Part shown: in pieces, positions 44,828 through 54,204 of the stretch | Position numbering within the stretch: the first letter of the stretch is position 1 | Layout: each line of letters begins with the position of its first letter | Assembly: GCA_030684555.1 (NCBI GenBank) | Contig: JAUXVN010000075.1 | Location: 1-54,207 of the forward strand | Source: Ignavibacteria bacterium | Lineage (GTDB): Bacteria; Bacteroidota; Ignavibacteria; Ignavibacteriales; Ignavibacteriaceae | Length of the DNA stretch: 54,207 nucleotides | Direction: 5' to 3' | The notes under the pieces: model-generated | Told to the model about the DNA's origin: nothing | The model's database searches: none | Seen by the model: the letters and a program-made list of their open reading frames with translations, nothing else | Translations under genes and position numbers: made by a program

Positions 44828-44988
44828 TATCTTTCAAAATTAAAATCGATGGATGAGTGTTTAATTCGATTTAGTCAGATGTTATAAATTTTGATAACAA
44901 TTAAAAATTGATTACAATTGCGCTTCGAAAACTTAAATGAATTCGAACAATATTATGTAAGTTTTTGATCCAAAAAACCGGAGAAACA

Positions 44989-46455
44989 ATGAAAAGAAAA
45001 GTTATTCTATTTTTTATTCTATTTATAACCGCTTCAACATTTATATTTCCCCAAACATCAAAGAAAAAAGTTTTCCATCCTTTTACTGGAACTATGGTAC
45101 TTTCACTTGAAGGGGGCGCAACATATGGATTGTTGGATTATAAAGATTTTGCAATCGATTTTTTGGGACGCGGTTCATTAGAGTATTATCTTCCGATGTA
45201 TTCTAAAAGCGCATTCGGAATTAGATTAACCGGAGGCGGTGGATACTTGAAGGGGAAAGACCAACTCTTAACACCTGTGGAAACTCGAACGGATTTAACT
45301 TTTACAGGCTTATCATTAGTTTACCTTTTATCAATAGGTGAAATGGTTTTCCCATATTTTTCTGCCGGTGCATCGTATCTTTGGTTTAATCCAAAAGGTG
45401 ATAATGGTGCTTTTCTGCCGAATAACCTCGCAGGCAATTATAAAAAAAATGAGCTAATAATTAACGGTGAACTCGGTTTCCGATTTTTATTAACCGACAA
45501 TTTAACTTTGAATACAAGCAGTACCGTAAATATTGGTCGAACTGATTATCTGGAAGATTATGTATCCGGTACCGGAAACGATTTATATTTATCCGGGCAA
45601 ATAGGTCTTTCCTTTGCCTTTTTTGGTGATAATGATATGGACGGTGACGGAGTTGTTGATTCTAAAGATATGTGTCCGGAAACTCCACGTGGAGTTAAAG
45701 TTGATTTATTTGGCTGCCCGATTGATTCTGATAAAGATGGTGTCCCCGATTATCAAGATTATTGCGCTGATACTCCCGAAGGAGTTAAAGTTGATAAAAA
45801 AGGCTGCCCTATCGATTCAGACAATGACGGAGTTCCGGATTACTTAGATATTTGCCCGAACACTCCAAAAGGTGTTATGGTTGATGAATTCGGCTGTGCA
45901 AAAGATAGCGATAATGATGGCATCCCGGATTATATTGATAAATGCCCCAATACTCCTGTTGGTGTTATGGTAGATAAAGATGGATGTCCGCTTGATACAG
46001 ATAAAGACGGAGTACCCGACTATTTAGATAAATGTCCGAACACACCTAAAGGGACACAAGTTGATGCCGATGGTTGTCCGATTGTTAAAGAAGAAGTTGT
46101 TAAAGAAGTTCCAAAAGAAGTGGTTTTAAGTGCAGGAGCTTCGTTTGCAGTTGGTAAAGCAACATTGTTGCCGGGTGCCTATGCAGAATTGGATAATTTA
46201 GTTAAAGTCATGCGTATGGATCCAACAACGAGATGGATGATTGAAGGACATACGGATAACACCGGTTCTTATAATAATAACAAAAAATTATCTGCTGCAC
46301 GTGCAGAAGCTGTTTTGGAATATTTTGTCTCAAAAGGGGTTAACCACGGTAGATTTACTGTTCGTGGAATGGGCCCTGATTACCCTGTTGCAGATAATAC
46401 AACCCCGGACGGCAGAGCGAAAAATAGAAGAGTTACAATTATTAGAGTAAATTGA
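44989..46455 (+). CDS. OmpA-family protein with TSP3 repeats
   Basis: 488 residues from ATG 44989 (an upstream TTG at 44965 lacks support). Signal peptide, an 8-strand-like barrel (about 30-210), five thrombospondin type 3 calcium-binding repeats (SDKDGVPDYQDYC and similar, about 215-365), and a C-terminal OmpA domain (MIEGHTDNTGSYNNNKKLSA) that binds peptidoglycan. Links outer membrane and cell wall. A strong terminator follows. Confidence 0.93.
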   Translation: MKRKVILFFILFITASTFIFPQTSKKKVFHPFTGTMVLSLEGGATYGLLDYKDFAIDFLGRGSLEYYLPMYSKSAFGIRLTGGGGYLKGKDQLLTPVETRTDLTFTGLSLVYLLSIGEMVFPYFSAGASYLWFNPKGDNGAFLPNNLAGNYKKNELIINGELGFRFLLTDNLTLNTSSTVNIGRTDYLEDYVSGTGNDLYLSGQIGLSFAFFGDNDMDGDGVVDSKDMCPETPRGVKVDLFGCPIDSDKDGVPDYQDYCADTPEGVKVDKKGCPIDSDNDGVPDYLDICPNTPKGVMVDEFGCAKDSDNDGIPDYIDKCPNTPVGVMVDKDGCPLDTDKDGVPDYLDKCPNTPKGTQVDADGCPIVKEEVVKEVPKEVVLSAGASFAVGKATLLPGAYAELDNLVKVMRMDPTTRWMIEGHTDNTGSYNNNKKLSAARAEAVLEYFVSKGVNHGRFTVRGMGPDYPVADNTTPDGRAKNRRVTIIRVN

Positions 46456-46509
46456 TAAATTGAATTTATCGAAGTTATAATACTTCGAAAATCAATCTAA
46501 TAGAAACTA

Positions 46510-46544
46510 AACCTCAGAGGTTTGCCAAACTCTGAGGTTTTTTT
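46510..46544 (+). terminator. Rho-independent terminator after ompA-like gene
   Basis: AACCTCAGAG (46510-46519) and CTCTGAGGTT (46530-46539) form a perfect 10-bp stem, followed by T at 46540-46544. Confidence 0.88.
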
Positions 46545-46661
46545 ATGTACTCTAAACTAAAACAGATTTTGGTAATCACATTTCACACGAAGAATCTCTG
46601 TTTCTATTACCATTCCGGGAAGGTGATTGCATCTTAAAATTTTAGCGTATGATTATATAAC

Positions 46662-46694
46662 AAAAAAGCCGTTCAGTTTTAATCTGAACGACTT
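46662..46694 (-). terminator. Rho-independent terminator of cytochrome gene
   Basis: Read on the minus strand, AAGTCGTTCAG and CTGAACGGCTT pair with one G-U, loop of 7, followed by TTTTTTG. It lies about 25 nt past the cytochrome stop codon. Confidence 0.85.
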
Positions 46695-46718
46695 TTGAAT
46701 TGAGAAACTAATTTTTAT

Positions 46719-48290
46719 TTATTTTACGAGCAACATTTTTTTAACCATTTTGAAGTTGTTAACTTCGATGGAGTAGAAGTAAATACCTGAAGCAAATGAT
46801 TTGCCGCTCCAGTTGACAACATGTGTTCCGGCATCTTTATGTTCATTTACCAGAACGCCAACTTCTTTTCCTATAGCATCATAAATTTTAAGTGTAACTT
46901 GACCTGATTCAGGTAAAGCAAATTTAATTTGTGTGGCGGGATTAAACGGATTAGGATAGTTTTGTGATAATTCATATTTAACCGGTAAATTGATTTCATT
47001 TTCAACACCAACAGGTCCGAAATTATTTATGGCATCACGCAATAATTTCTGAACGAGACGTGTATTATGAATACCGCGGCTTCCTTCAGCTTGAGCTGAA
47101 AGAAGATTATAATTAGCTTGTTTAAATGCTAATGTAGCAGAATCTGTAGAAGAAGCATTCGCCAACTTAGTCGAAAGTGCATTCATTAAACTATCTGTTT
47201 TCGATTGAATTCCACGATAATCAAATCGGGTTAAATGATTTGATGTATCAACATCAGTGTAATAATCATTATGGCACTGTTTACATGCTTCAACTCTTGG
47301 CTCAAATGTATGCCCTGTTTTAGCCGCTGCTCCACCTACTGAAGGTGAAGACATTACGTGACAAGTTATACATCTGTTTTGGATTGCATAAGTATGAGCA
47401 GAGTTTTGATATGTTTGTCCGGGATATCTATACCCGAAACTAAGTGAACCATCAAACGCTTCTGAAGTAGCATGATGAGGAACTACATTAACGTCAACGG
47501 TATCAATGCCCGATGTATGACATATATCGCAAATTGAAGTTGATTGTGTAGTTGCGAAGCGTAATTGTCCCGGATTATTATTTGCATGAGGATCATGGCA
47601 GGTTACGCAAGTTAACGGCTGAATATCAGCACCGGTTACTAATATCGTATCTCTGTAATTTTCAGGATCTTTTGCATACATTACAAAGTTTTGTGCGACG
47701 TGACATTTAACGCATCTTTTATTATTTACAACAAATGCTTGATTAGCTGACATTGCATGAAGTGAAGCACTCCATTCTTCCATATATGGATGATGAGAGT
47801 CCTGGTGGCAATCACCGCAAACTTGAGCGGCATAATTAGGTTTATTTTGTGTACCGAACAACCAGTGAGAGAAAGCTAAAGTATTATCAGCATTTCCCAT
47901 TGGACCGTGGCAGCTTTCACAGCCAATATTTTTAACTCTGTTCCAACCGGTTTGATCAGTTATTGTATAGTTCGGGGTTTGGGTTGTATCTTTAATTACG
48001 TATTCATCAGCACCGTAGTTAACTGTATTTGGATCCCAGCCTGTATTGTGGCACTTTAAGCAATCGTAACCGTAATATGGATTTGTGACTGCATCTTGAG
48101 CAACTGCGTGACGGGTATTTTTCCATTGGTTATAAACAGGAGTAGCAATTCCGTCAGTTTTATGACATGATGCACAAGAAGTGTTTTGAGGATCGGATTC
48201 AGTTCCGACACCCAAATAAAAATTTTGTCCGAAAGCTGAATAACTGATTCCGGTTATAAATAAAATTGCAAGAAGTAATCGTTTTGTCAT
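46719..48290 (-). CDS. nine-haem cytochrome c with T9SS tail
   Basis: 523 residues. Signal peptide ends near SAFGQ-N. Nine CxxCH haem sites are visible: CASCH, CLKCH, CESCH, CGDCH, CVKCH, CVTCH, CDICH, CITCH, CKQCH, with distal His residues in between, resembling cytochrome c554/c-type multihaem proteins. The last 85 residues are a type IX secretion domain (LSQNYPNPFNPATQIKFALP, GIYFYSIEVNNFKMVKKMLL). A multihaem cytochrome exported to the cell surface would suit electron exchange with outside acceptors. Single gene with its own terminator. Confidence 0.93.
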   Translation of the reverse strand: MTKRLLLAILFITGISYSAFGQNFYLGVGTESDPQNTSCASCHKTDGIATPVYNQWKNTRHAVAQDAVTNPYYGYDCLKCHNTGWDPNTVNYGADEYVIKDTTQTPNYTITDQTGWNRVKNIGCESCHGPMGNADNTLAFSHWLFGTQNKPNYAAQVCGDCHQDSHHPYMEEWSASLHAMSANQAFVVNNKRCVKCHVAQNFVMYAKDPENYRDTILVTGADIQPLTCVTCHDPHANNNPGQLRFATTQSTSICDICHTSGIDTVDVNVVPHHATSEAFDGSLSFGYRYPGQTYQNSAHTYAIQNRCITCHVMSSPSVGGAAAKTGHTFEPRVEACKQCHNDYYTDVDTSNHLTRFDYRGIQSKTDSLMNALSTKLANASSTDSATLAFKQANYNLLSAQAEGSRGIHNTRLVQKLLRDAINNFGPVGVENEINLPVKYELSQNYPNPFNPATQIKFALPESGQVTLKIYDAIGKEVGVLVNEHKDAGTHVVNWSGKSFASGIYFYSIEVNNFKMVKKMLLVK

Positions 48291-48566
48291 GGTTTCACCG
48301 AGTGTTTAGTTTGTTAATTTTCTAACGTTTTTTATATCAAATTGTAAACCAAAAAAAATTGAGCCTTTTCCATAAAAAAAATAAGACTGTTGACTAAAAT
48401 ATCAACATATTTTTCAGAATCAAGAATCAATTTTCAACACATTCTATTAAATGAGAATCAACTTTTGCCAGATGGCAAATAATTGGTGAAAATTGTATTA
48501 AAAATATTATTTATCTTTACCCAATAAATTATGTTCAGTATAAAGAAAAATTTCTAAAAAGAACTT

Positions 48567-49346
48567 ATGAAAATCTCGTTACTACAATATAATCCACTTT
48601 GGGAAAATAAATCAGCAAATAAGGAAAAAATTTTGCAAATCATTAAGTCCATTTCAGATGATTCAAATTTACTGATTCTACCTGAAATGACTTTAACAGG
48701 ATTTTCAATGGCAGCTTCAGAATTAAGTGAACCTCTTGATGGTGATAGTTTTAATTTCTTTTCTGAACTCGCATTTTCATTGAATATTAATATAATAGCC
48801 GGATTGATAGAACGGAATGACAATCGTTTTTACAATACGCTTATTCACATTAACAAATTTGGTGAACTCAAAAGAGTTTACCGAAAAATTCATCCTTTCT
48901 CTTTTTCTGACGAAAATAAATATTTTACTTCGGGTGAATCCCCAGTAATAACTGAAATCAATGGATTTTCGATTGGACTTTCTATCTGTTATGACCTCCG
49001 TTTTGCTGAGTTATTCAGATACTATGGGAGCAAAAAAGTTGATCTGATTATTAATATTGCAAATTGGCCTATCCCACGAATTGAACATTGGAATACTCTG
49101 CTCAAATCCCGTGCGATTGAAAACTTGTGCTATATGGCAGGCGTAAATAGAACCGGTTCTGATCCCAAAGGAAAATATAACGGGTTCAGTTCGGTTTATA
49201 ATCCTTTAGGAGAGAGTTTAGTTTTTTTAGAAGAATCGGAAGGCATTATTGAAACGGAAATTTTTACGGAAAACGTGAATGAAGTTCGAACTAAGTTCCC
49301 ATTTTTATCTGATATGAAACCAAAGGAATTTTGGTCAAAATTTTAA
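48567..49346 (+). CDS. carbon-nitrogen hydrolase (omega-amidase-like)
   Basis: 259 residues of the nitrilase superfamily. Catalytic Glu in LLILPEMTLTGFSM, Lys in RVYRKIHPFSFS, Cys in GLSICYDLRFAEL. The motif set is closest to omega-amidase/YafV-like enzymes that hydrolyse 2-oxoglutaramate-type amides. The following epimerase gene starts 24 nt on. Confidence 0.9.
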   Translation: MKISLLQYNPLWENKSANKEKILQIIKSISDDSNLLILPEMTLTGFSMAASELSEPLDGDSFNFFSELAFSLNINIIAGLIERNDNRFYNTLIHINKFGELKRVYRKIHPFSFSDENKYFTSGESPVITEINGFSIGLSICYDLRFAELFRYYGSKKVDLIINIANWPIPRIEHWNTLLKSRAIENLCYMAGVNRTGSDPKGKYNGFSSVYNPLGESLVFLEESEGIIETEIFTENVNEVRTKFPFLSDMKPKEFWSKF

Positions 49347-49370
49347 TAAAATAATTTTTTAGGAACAAAA

Positions 49371-50318
49371 TTGAAAAGAAAAAAAATTGTTATTACCGGT
49401 GGTGCTGGATTTATCGGAAGCCACATAGCTGAGTATTGGTCTAATCAAAATGAAGATGTTGTAGTTCTTGATAACCTTCGTTCCGGTTATAAAAAAAACA
49501 TAAACGGTTTAAGTAACGTAAATTTTGTTGAAGGTAGTATAACAAATAAAGAATTAGTAGAAGAAGTAGTTACAAATGCCGATTATGTTTTTCATCTTGC
49601 AGCTATGATTTCTGTCCCCGAATCTGTTATTAATCCATACGAATGTGTTGAAATAAATATAATCGGATTGTTAAATATTCTTGAAGCAGCAAAAAAACAT
49701 AGTGTAAAAAAAATTATTCATAGCAGTTCGGCTGCTGTTTATGGTGATAATCCCGAATCACCAAAACATACCAATATGAAACCTGAACCAAAATCACCAT
49801 ACGGAATTACAAAACTTGACGGAGAATATTATCTTCAAATGTATAAGGAAAATTTTGGAATAAATACAACCTCGCTCCGTTACTTTAATGTCTTCGGTCC
49901 ACGGCAAGATCCCAAAAGCCAGTACGCCGCCGCCATTCCAATTTTTGTTGCATCTGCATTAAAAAATGATGACATAATTATCTATGGAGATGGTGAACAG
50001 ACTCGTGATTTTGTTTATGTGAAAGATGTTGTTCAAGCCAATATTCTTGCAGCCACTAATGATTCTTTGTCTGGAGTTTTTAATGTAGGAAATGGTTATT
50101 CAATTTCCATTAATAAACTAGTTGAGATGGTTTTAAGTTTAACTGAAAGCACTAGCAAAATTATTTACAAGGAAGAACGTGCGGGGGATATAAAACATAG
50201 TCTCGCATCAATTGATGATACAAAAATGAATTTAAAGTTTTCACCTCAGTTTGACTTGTTAAAAGGACTTGAAGAGACAATCAACTATTTCATAGCGTTA
50301 TTTAAACAACATAATTAG
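49371..50318 (+). CDS. NAD-dependent sugar epimerase
   Basis: 315 residues, TTG start with AGGAAC before it. VITGGAGFIGSHIAEYW binds NAD; SSSAAVYGDNPESP and SPYGITKLDGEYY hold Ser and the Tyr-x3-Lys pair. Extended SDR of the UDP-glucose 4-epimerase/WbpP type. It would provide UDP-galactose or UDP-GalNAc-type sugars, a plausible source for the Glf enzyme. Confidence 0.9.
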   Translation: MKRKKIVITGGAGFIGSHIAEYWSNQNEDVVVLDNLRSGYKKNINGLSNVNFVEGSITNKELVEEVVTNADYVFHLAAMISVPESVINPYECVEINIIGLLNILEAAKKHSVKKIIHSSSAAVYGDNPESPKHTNMKPEPKSPYGITKLDGEYYLQMYKENFGINTTSLRYFNVFGPRQDPKSQYAAAIPIFVASALKNDDIIIYGDGEQTRDFVYVKDVVQANILAATNDSLSGVFNVGNGYSISINKLVEMVLSLTESTSKIIYKEERAGDIKHSLASIDDTKMNLKFSPQFDLLKGLEETINYFIALFKQHN

Positions 50319-50341
50319 TAAGTATTATCCGGATAATCAAA

Positions 50342-51310
50342 ATGAAAAAATCCATTATAACCGTTTTCCTAACATTGTTGCTGATAATTCAATCTTTTGC
50401 AGGTGAAAATAATGGAGACAAAAAATATGTTTTAGTAATTCATGGTGGTGCGGGGGCGGTATCGCGCGATATTCCTGAAAGTCTGAAACAAGAATATATT
50501 GACGGATTAAACCAGGCTCTGTTAATTGGTAAATCAATTCTAACTAATGGCGGCTCTGCATTAGATGCTGTTGAGAAGGTTGTTAATTATTTAGAGGATC
50601 ATCCAAGCTTTAATGCGGGTAAAGGTTCCGTATTAACTTCTGATGGAACAGTTGAGATGGACGCAGCAATAATGAGTGGAATAGATCTTTCCGCCGGGGC
50701 TGTAGCCGGAATAAAGAATGTTAAAAATCCGATTTCACTTGCCAGGTTAGTTGCCGAGAAAACCCCTCATGTTTTATTGATTGGTGAAGGAGCTGAGAAG
50801 TTTGCCGATGAAATGAAAGTGCAAAAAGTTGATTCGACTTATTTTTTTATTCGAGCACAAAATGAAAGATGGAAGGAACTGAAAAAGAAAATTAGTGAAG
50901 ATAAAAAGGGAACTGTAGGTGCAGTAGCACTTGACATAAATGGAAATCTTGCAGCAGCAACTTCAACAGGTGGAATGATGATGAAAAGACCGGGAAGAGT
51001 TGGCGATGTTCCAATAATCGGAGCCGGAACCTATGCCAATAATAAAACTTGTGCTGTATCTGCAACAGGTTGGGGAGAGAAGTTTATCAAAAACAATGTT
51101 GCAGTCTCAATTTCAAAATTGATGGAGTACAAAGGATTATCAATTTCTGAAGCAGTTGATGAATTAATCAATAAAGTTCTTGTTCCGAATGACGGAGGTG
51201 TAATAGCACTTGATAAATTCGGGAATTATTCAATAATGTATAATACAAAAAGCATGTTCAGAGGTGTGATCACCTCTGAAGGAAAAATCGAAATTAAAAT
51301 TTGGGAATAA
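50342..51310 (+). CDS. isoaspartyl peptidase / type 2 asparaginase
   Basis: 322 residues, signal peptide (SIITVFLTLLLIIQSFAG). VIHGGAGAVSRD at the mature N-terminus and GTVGAVALDINGNLAAATST with Thr191 as the autocleavage nucleophile define an Ntn-hydrolase precursor. The enzyme removes isoaspartate from peptides and deamidates asparagine. Likely periplasmic. Confidence 0.93.
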   Translation: MKKSIITVFLTLLLIIQSFAGENNGDKKYVLVIHGGAGAVSRDIPESLKQEYIDGLNQALLIGKSILTNGGSALDAVEKVVNYLEDHPSFNAGKGSVLTSDGTVEMDAAIMSGIDLSAGAVAGIKNVKNPISLARLVAEKTPHVLLIGEGAEKFADEMKVQKVDSTYFFIRAQNERWKELKKKISEDKKGTVGAVALDINGNLAAATSTGGMMMKRPGRVGDVPIIGAGTYANNKTCAVSATGWGEKFIKNNVAVSISKLMEYKGLSISEAVDELINKVLVPNDGGVIALDKFGNYSIMYNTKSMFRGVITSEGKIEIKIWE

Positions 51311-51312
51311 TT

Positions 51313-51858
51313 ATGGATAAAATATTTTTCAAACCTGAAACAAGTGAGTATGATAAATTCTATCAGACTTACATGGATTATCTTCCTGATGAATTAGATA
51401 TTATTGGACAGTTGTTAACACAAAAGCAAATTGTTCTGGATTTTATAAGTTCGCTTACAGAAGATAGTGCATTATTTTCATATGCAGAAGGGAAGTGGAC
51501 TATTAAAGAAGTACTGGGACATATGATCGATACAGAGAGAGTTTTTTCATATAGAGTTTTAGCTATATCTCGAGGTGAGCAACAGAAACTTCCCGGATTT
51601 GAACAAGATGATTATGTAATAAACGGAAAATTCAATTTAAGACCGCTTAAAAGTTTATCAAATGAATACGAAAGTTTGCGTAATTCCAATATCGCACTCT
51701 TCAGATCATTTGAAACTGGCCAGTTGTCTAGAAAGGGAATTGCGAGTGAAAAGTCAGTCTCCGTAAATGCATTATTATTTATGCTGACGGGACACGAACT
51801 TCATCACATCAAAATATTGAGAGAAAAGTACAAATCTTTCAACAACAAAACTTTATGA
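51313..51858 (+). CDS. DinB-like protein
   Basis: 181 residues from ATG 51313 (an upstream TTG at 51301 is less likely). Four-helix DinB/YfiT fold: the metal-binding His residues are GHMIDTERVFSYR and GHELHHIKILRE, preceded by KWTIKEVLGH. Family members are metal-dependent thiol transferases or damage-linked proteins; the substrate is unknown. Confidence 0.9.
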   Translation: MDKIFFKPETSEYDKFYQTYMDYLPDELDIIGQLLTQKQIVLDFISSLTEDSALFSYAEGKWTIKEVLGHMIDTERVFSYRVLAISRGEQQKLPGFEQDDYVINGKFNLRPLKSLSNEYESLRNSNIALFRSFETGQLSRKGIASEKSVSVNALLFMLTGHELHHIKILREKYKSFNNKTL

Positions 51859-52106
51859 TTTTTTTGACTGAAAGATTTAGCAACAATATACTCCTAAATA
51901 TTTCAACAATCGATTGGACTTTAGAATTATCTGCAATAGCAATTCTGACAAGCTATATCCGTGGTTGGCTTTATTTCAGATCGACGAGCTTATTGGGAAT
52001 TTCATTATCCCACTTTATATTAGAAAACTTTTTAATCCTTTTAGATTTTTAGCAGTTATTTGTAAAATAGATTTTAAGAATATTTTTATTATAAGAAAGA
52101 TTCAAA

Positions 52107-53411
52107 ATGAATGTAGCAGAACTTATCAGAAAAAAACGAAATGGCGAAGAATTAACGAAGAACGAGATGATGTACCTTGTCCTTGGTTATACTAAAAATA
52201 AAATTCCAGATTATCAATTCGCTTCTTTTTTGATGGCTGTTTATTTCAATGGAATGACTATTGATGAAACTGCAATTTTAACTGAAGTGATGTTGTACAG
52301 TGGAAAAGTTATTAGTCTTGATTCTATTAAAGGATTCAAAATTGACAAACATTCAACAGGTGGAGTTGGAGACAAAACATCCTTAATATTAGCTCCTATA
52401 GTGGCTGCTGCAGGAGTTAATGTTCCGATGATATCGGGGCGTGGGTTAGGACATACAGGCGGGACACTCGACAAATTAGAAGCAATTCCGGGATTCAGAA
52501 CCGATTTAAATCTTAATGAATATAAAAGAGTTATCAAGAAGTGTGGAGCAGTTTTAATCGGACAAACTAAAGAGATTGCTCCTGCAGATAAAAAGATTTA
52601 TGCTCTCCGTGATGTCACTTCAACGGTTGAATCCATTCCACTAATTACAGCCAGCATTATGAGTAAAAAACTTGCAGAAGGAATTGATGGACTTGTTCTT
52701 GATGTGAAAACCGGAAGTGGTGCATTTATGCAAAAGCAAAAAGATTCTATTGCTCTTGCAGAATCTTTAATGAACACTGCAAAAGCATTTAACAAAAAAG
52801 TTATTTCATTTATTACCGATATGAATCAACCGCTTGGAAATTATATCGGTAATTGGTTTGAAGTACTCGAGTCTGTGGAAGTGTTGCAGGGTAAGAAAGT
52901 TCCGGACTTATGTGAATTAAGTTTTGTCCTTTCAGGTGCAATGATTTATCTTGGAGGCAAAGCAGCTTCTATTGATGAAGGGAAAGAGATAGCAATTGAA
53001 TTAGTTAAAAACGGAAAAGCATTTAATAAATTTGTTGAAATGGTGAAACTTCAAAGCGGTGATATTTCAGTATTGACGAATCCTGGTAAATATCCAAAAT
53101 CAAAATATAAACATCAGATTAAATCAGTGAAGAGCGGTTATTTTTCAGAAATTGATACTTACCAATTAGGGCTTGCTGCTTTGGAGCTTGGTGCAGGCAG
53201 GGAAACAAAGGAAGATATTATTGATCCAAAAGCGGGAATTATTTTTTATCCGAAGTTGGGTGATAAAATTAATAAGGGGGATGTGATAGCAGAACTTCAC
53301 ACGGATAGGAAAAATAAACTTGATTCTGCAATCGAACGAATAGAAAAATCAGTTAAACTTTCTAAAGAAAAAGTAAGAAAGGAAAAATTGATTAAGAAAA
53401 TTATGAAATAA
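52107..53411 (+). CDS. pyrimidine-nucleoside / thymidine phosphorylase
   Basis: 434 residues. KHSTGGVGDKTSLILAPIVA is the phosphate-binding signature; ISGRGLGHTGGTLDKLEAIP and DVKTGSGAFM are likewise diagnostic. It cleaves pyrimidine nucleosides with phosphate to base and (deoxy)ribose-1-phosphate. Whether it acts as DeoA (thymidine) or Pdp (broad) cannot be decided here. Confidence 0.94.
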   Translation: MNVAELIRKKRNGEELTKNEMMYLVLGYTKNKIPDYQFASFLMAVYFNGMTIDETAILTEVMLYSGKVISLDSIKGFKIDKHSTGGVGDKTSLILAPIVAAAGVNVPMISGRGLGHTGGTLDKLEAIPGFRTDLNLNEYKRVIKKCGAVLIGQTKEIAPADKKIYALRDVTSTVESIPLITASIMSKKLAEGIDGLVLDVKTGSGAFMQKQKDSIALAESLMNTAKAFNKKVISFITDMNQPLGNYIGNWFEVLESVEVLQGKKVPDLCELSFVLSGAMIYLGGKAASIDEGKEIAIELVKNGKAFNKFVEMVKLQSGDISVLTNPGKYPKSKYKHQIKSVKSGYFSEIDTYQLGLAALELGAGRETKEDIIDPKAGIIFYPKLGDKINKGDVIAELHTDRKNKLDSAIERIEKSVKLSKEKVRKEKLIKKIMK

Positions 53412-53455
53412 TAGTTTGCAAACAAAAATGTTCGCAAAATGAATAAATGATGAAA

Positions 53456-53490
53456 GATGCTGACCCGCCTGAGGCGGGCAAGCATGACAT
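53456..53490 (+). terminator. partial MITE copy acting as terminator
   Basis: ATGCT-GA-CCCGCC / GGCGGG-CA-AGCAT hairpin, identical to an end of the 128-bp element at 54077-54204 but lacking the rest. Followed by TTAACTTTTTT. Placed 45 nt after the phosphorylase gene, it probably terminates it. Confidence 0.7.
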
Positions 53491-53576
53491 TAACTTTTTT
53501 CGCCCAAATAAAAACGTTCCCAACTTGACTAAATTATAGCCGGATTGGGAACACTTTTGTAAAATTCAATTTTTTA

Positions 53577-53948
53577 TTAAAAATCGTCGTCGTCGAATTC
53601 TTCGTCGTCTTCTACGAAATCATCGTCGTCATCGTCTTCATCTTCCTCATCAAAATCAAAATCTTCTTCGTAAAATTCATCTTCTAATTTTTCATCATCA
53701 AGCGAGACTTCTTTCTCATCTTCATCATCATCAAAGTCATCGTCATCATCAAATTCATCATCATCGTCAAAGTCATCATCCTCCAACAAATCATCGTCGT
53801 CATTGTTTTTTTTAGGCGAAGCAGAAATGTTAAATTTTTCAAAATAATTTTCTGATGTGCTTTCAAGAATTTCAGAATTATAAAATAACTCATCTTTTTT
53901 TTCATCGCTCAAAGAATTTTCATCGAGTGAATAAAAATCGACTGACAT
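53577..53948 (-). CDS. highly acidic protein, unknown
   Basis: 123 residues. The first 48 are ordinary (MSVDFYSLDENSLSDEKKDE); the rest is almost pure Asp/Glu with regular Phe or Leu (DDDDEFDDDDDFDDDEDE). Such tails resemble DNA mimics, calcium sinks or RNA polymerase delta-like C-termini. The codons are GAT/GAA repeats, so strand slippage could change the length. Role not known. Confidence 0.6.
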   Translation of the reverse strand: MSVDFYSLDENSLSDEKKDELFYNSEILESTSENYFEKFNISASPKKNNDDDDLLEDDDFDDDDEFDDDDDFDDDEDEKEVSLDDEKLEDEFYEEDFDFDEEDEDDDDDDFVEDDEEFDDDDF

Positions 53949-54076
53949 AATAATAAGCTCCTTTGTATAGTTTCTAATGTATAATTGAAAATTTCATAAT
54001 AAAAATAAATTACCGGACAAATATTACAAAAAAAATTAAAACGAAAAAATGAAGAGAATAAAAATTACTTATTAGC

Positions 54077-54204
54077 TCACCTTACGCAGAAGATATGAAA
54101 AAAAGACTACTTGTCATTCTGAACTTGTTTCAGAATCTGTTTTCCCATAATATTTAGATGCTGACCCGCCTGAGGCGGGCAAGCATGACATCTGCGTAAG
54201 GTGA
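54077..54204. mobile_element. 128-bp MITE-like element, copy 2 (intact ends)
   Basis: Perfect 14-bp terminal inverted repeats TCACCTTACGCAGA and TCTGCGTAAGGTGA at 54077-54090 and 54191-54204. No coding capacity. The body matches the reverse complement of 20649-20776 almost base for base and includes the CCCGCCTGAGGCGGG hairpin. Size and structure fit a non-autonomous miniature element. Confidence 0.85.

Noticed and set aside
51855-52106. Possible 65-codon gene between the DinB-like and phosphorylase genes
   Set aside because: Overlapping short frames exist but none has a credible ribosome site or recognisable sequence; treated as a 248-bp intergenic stretch.
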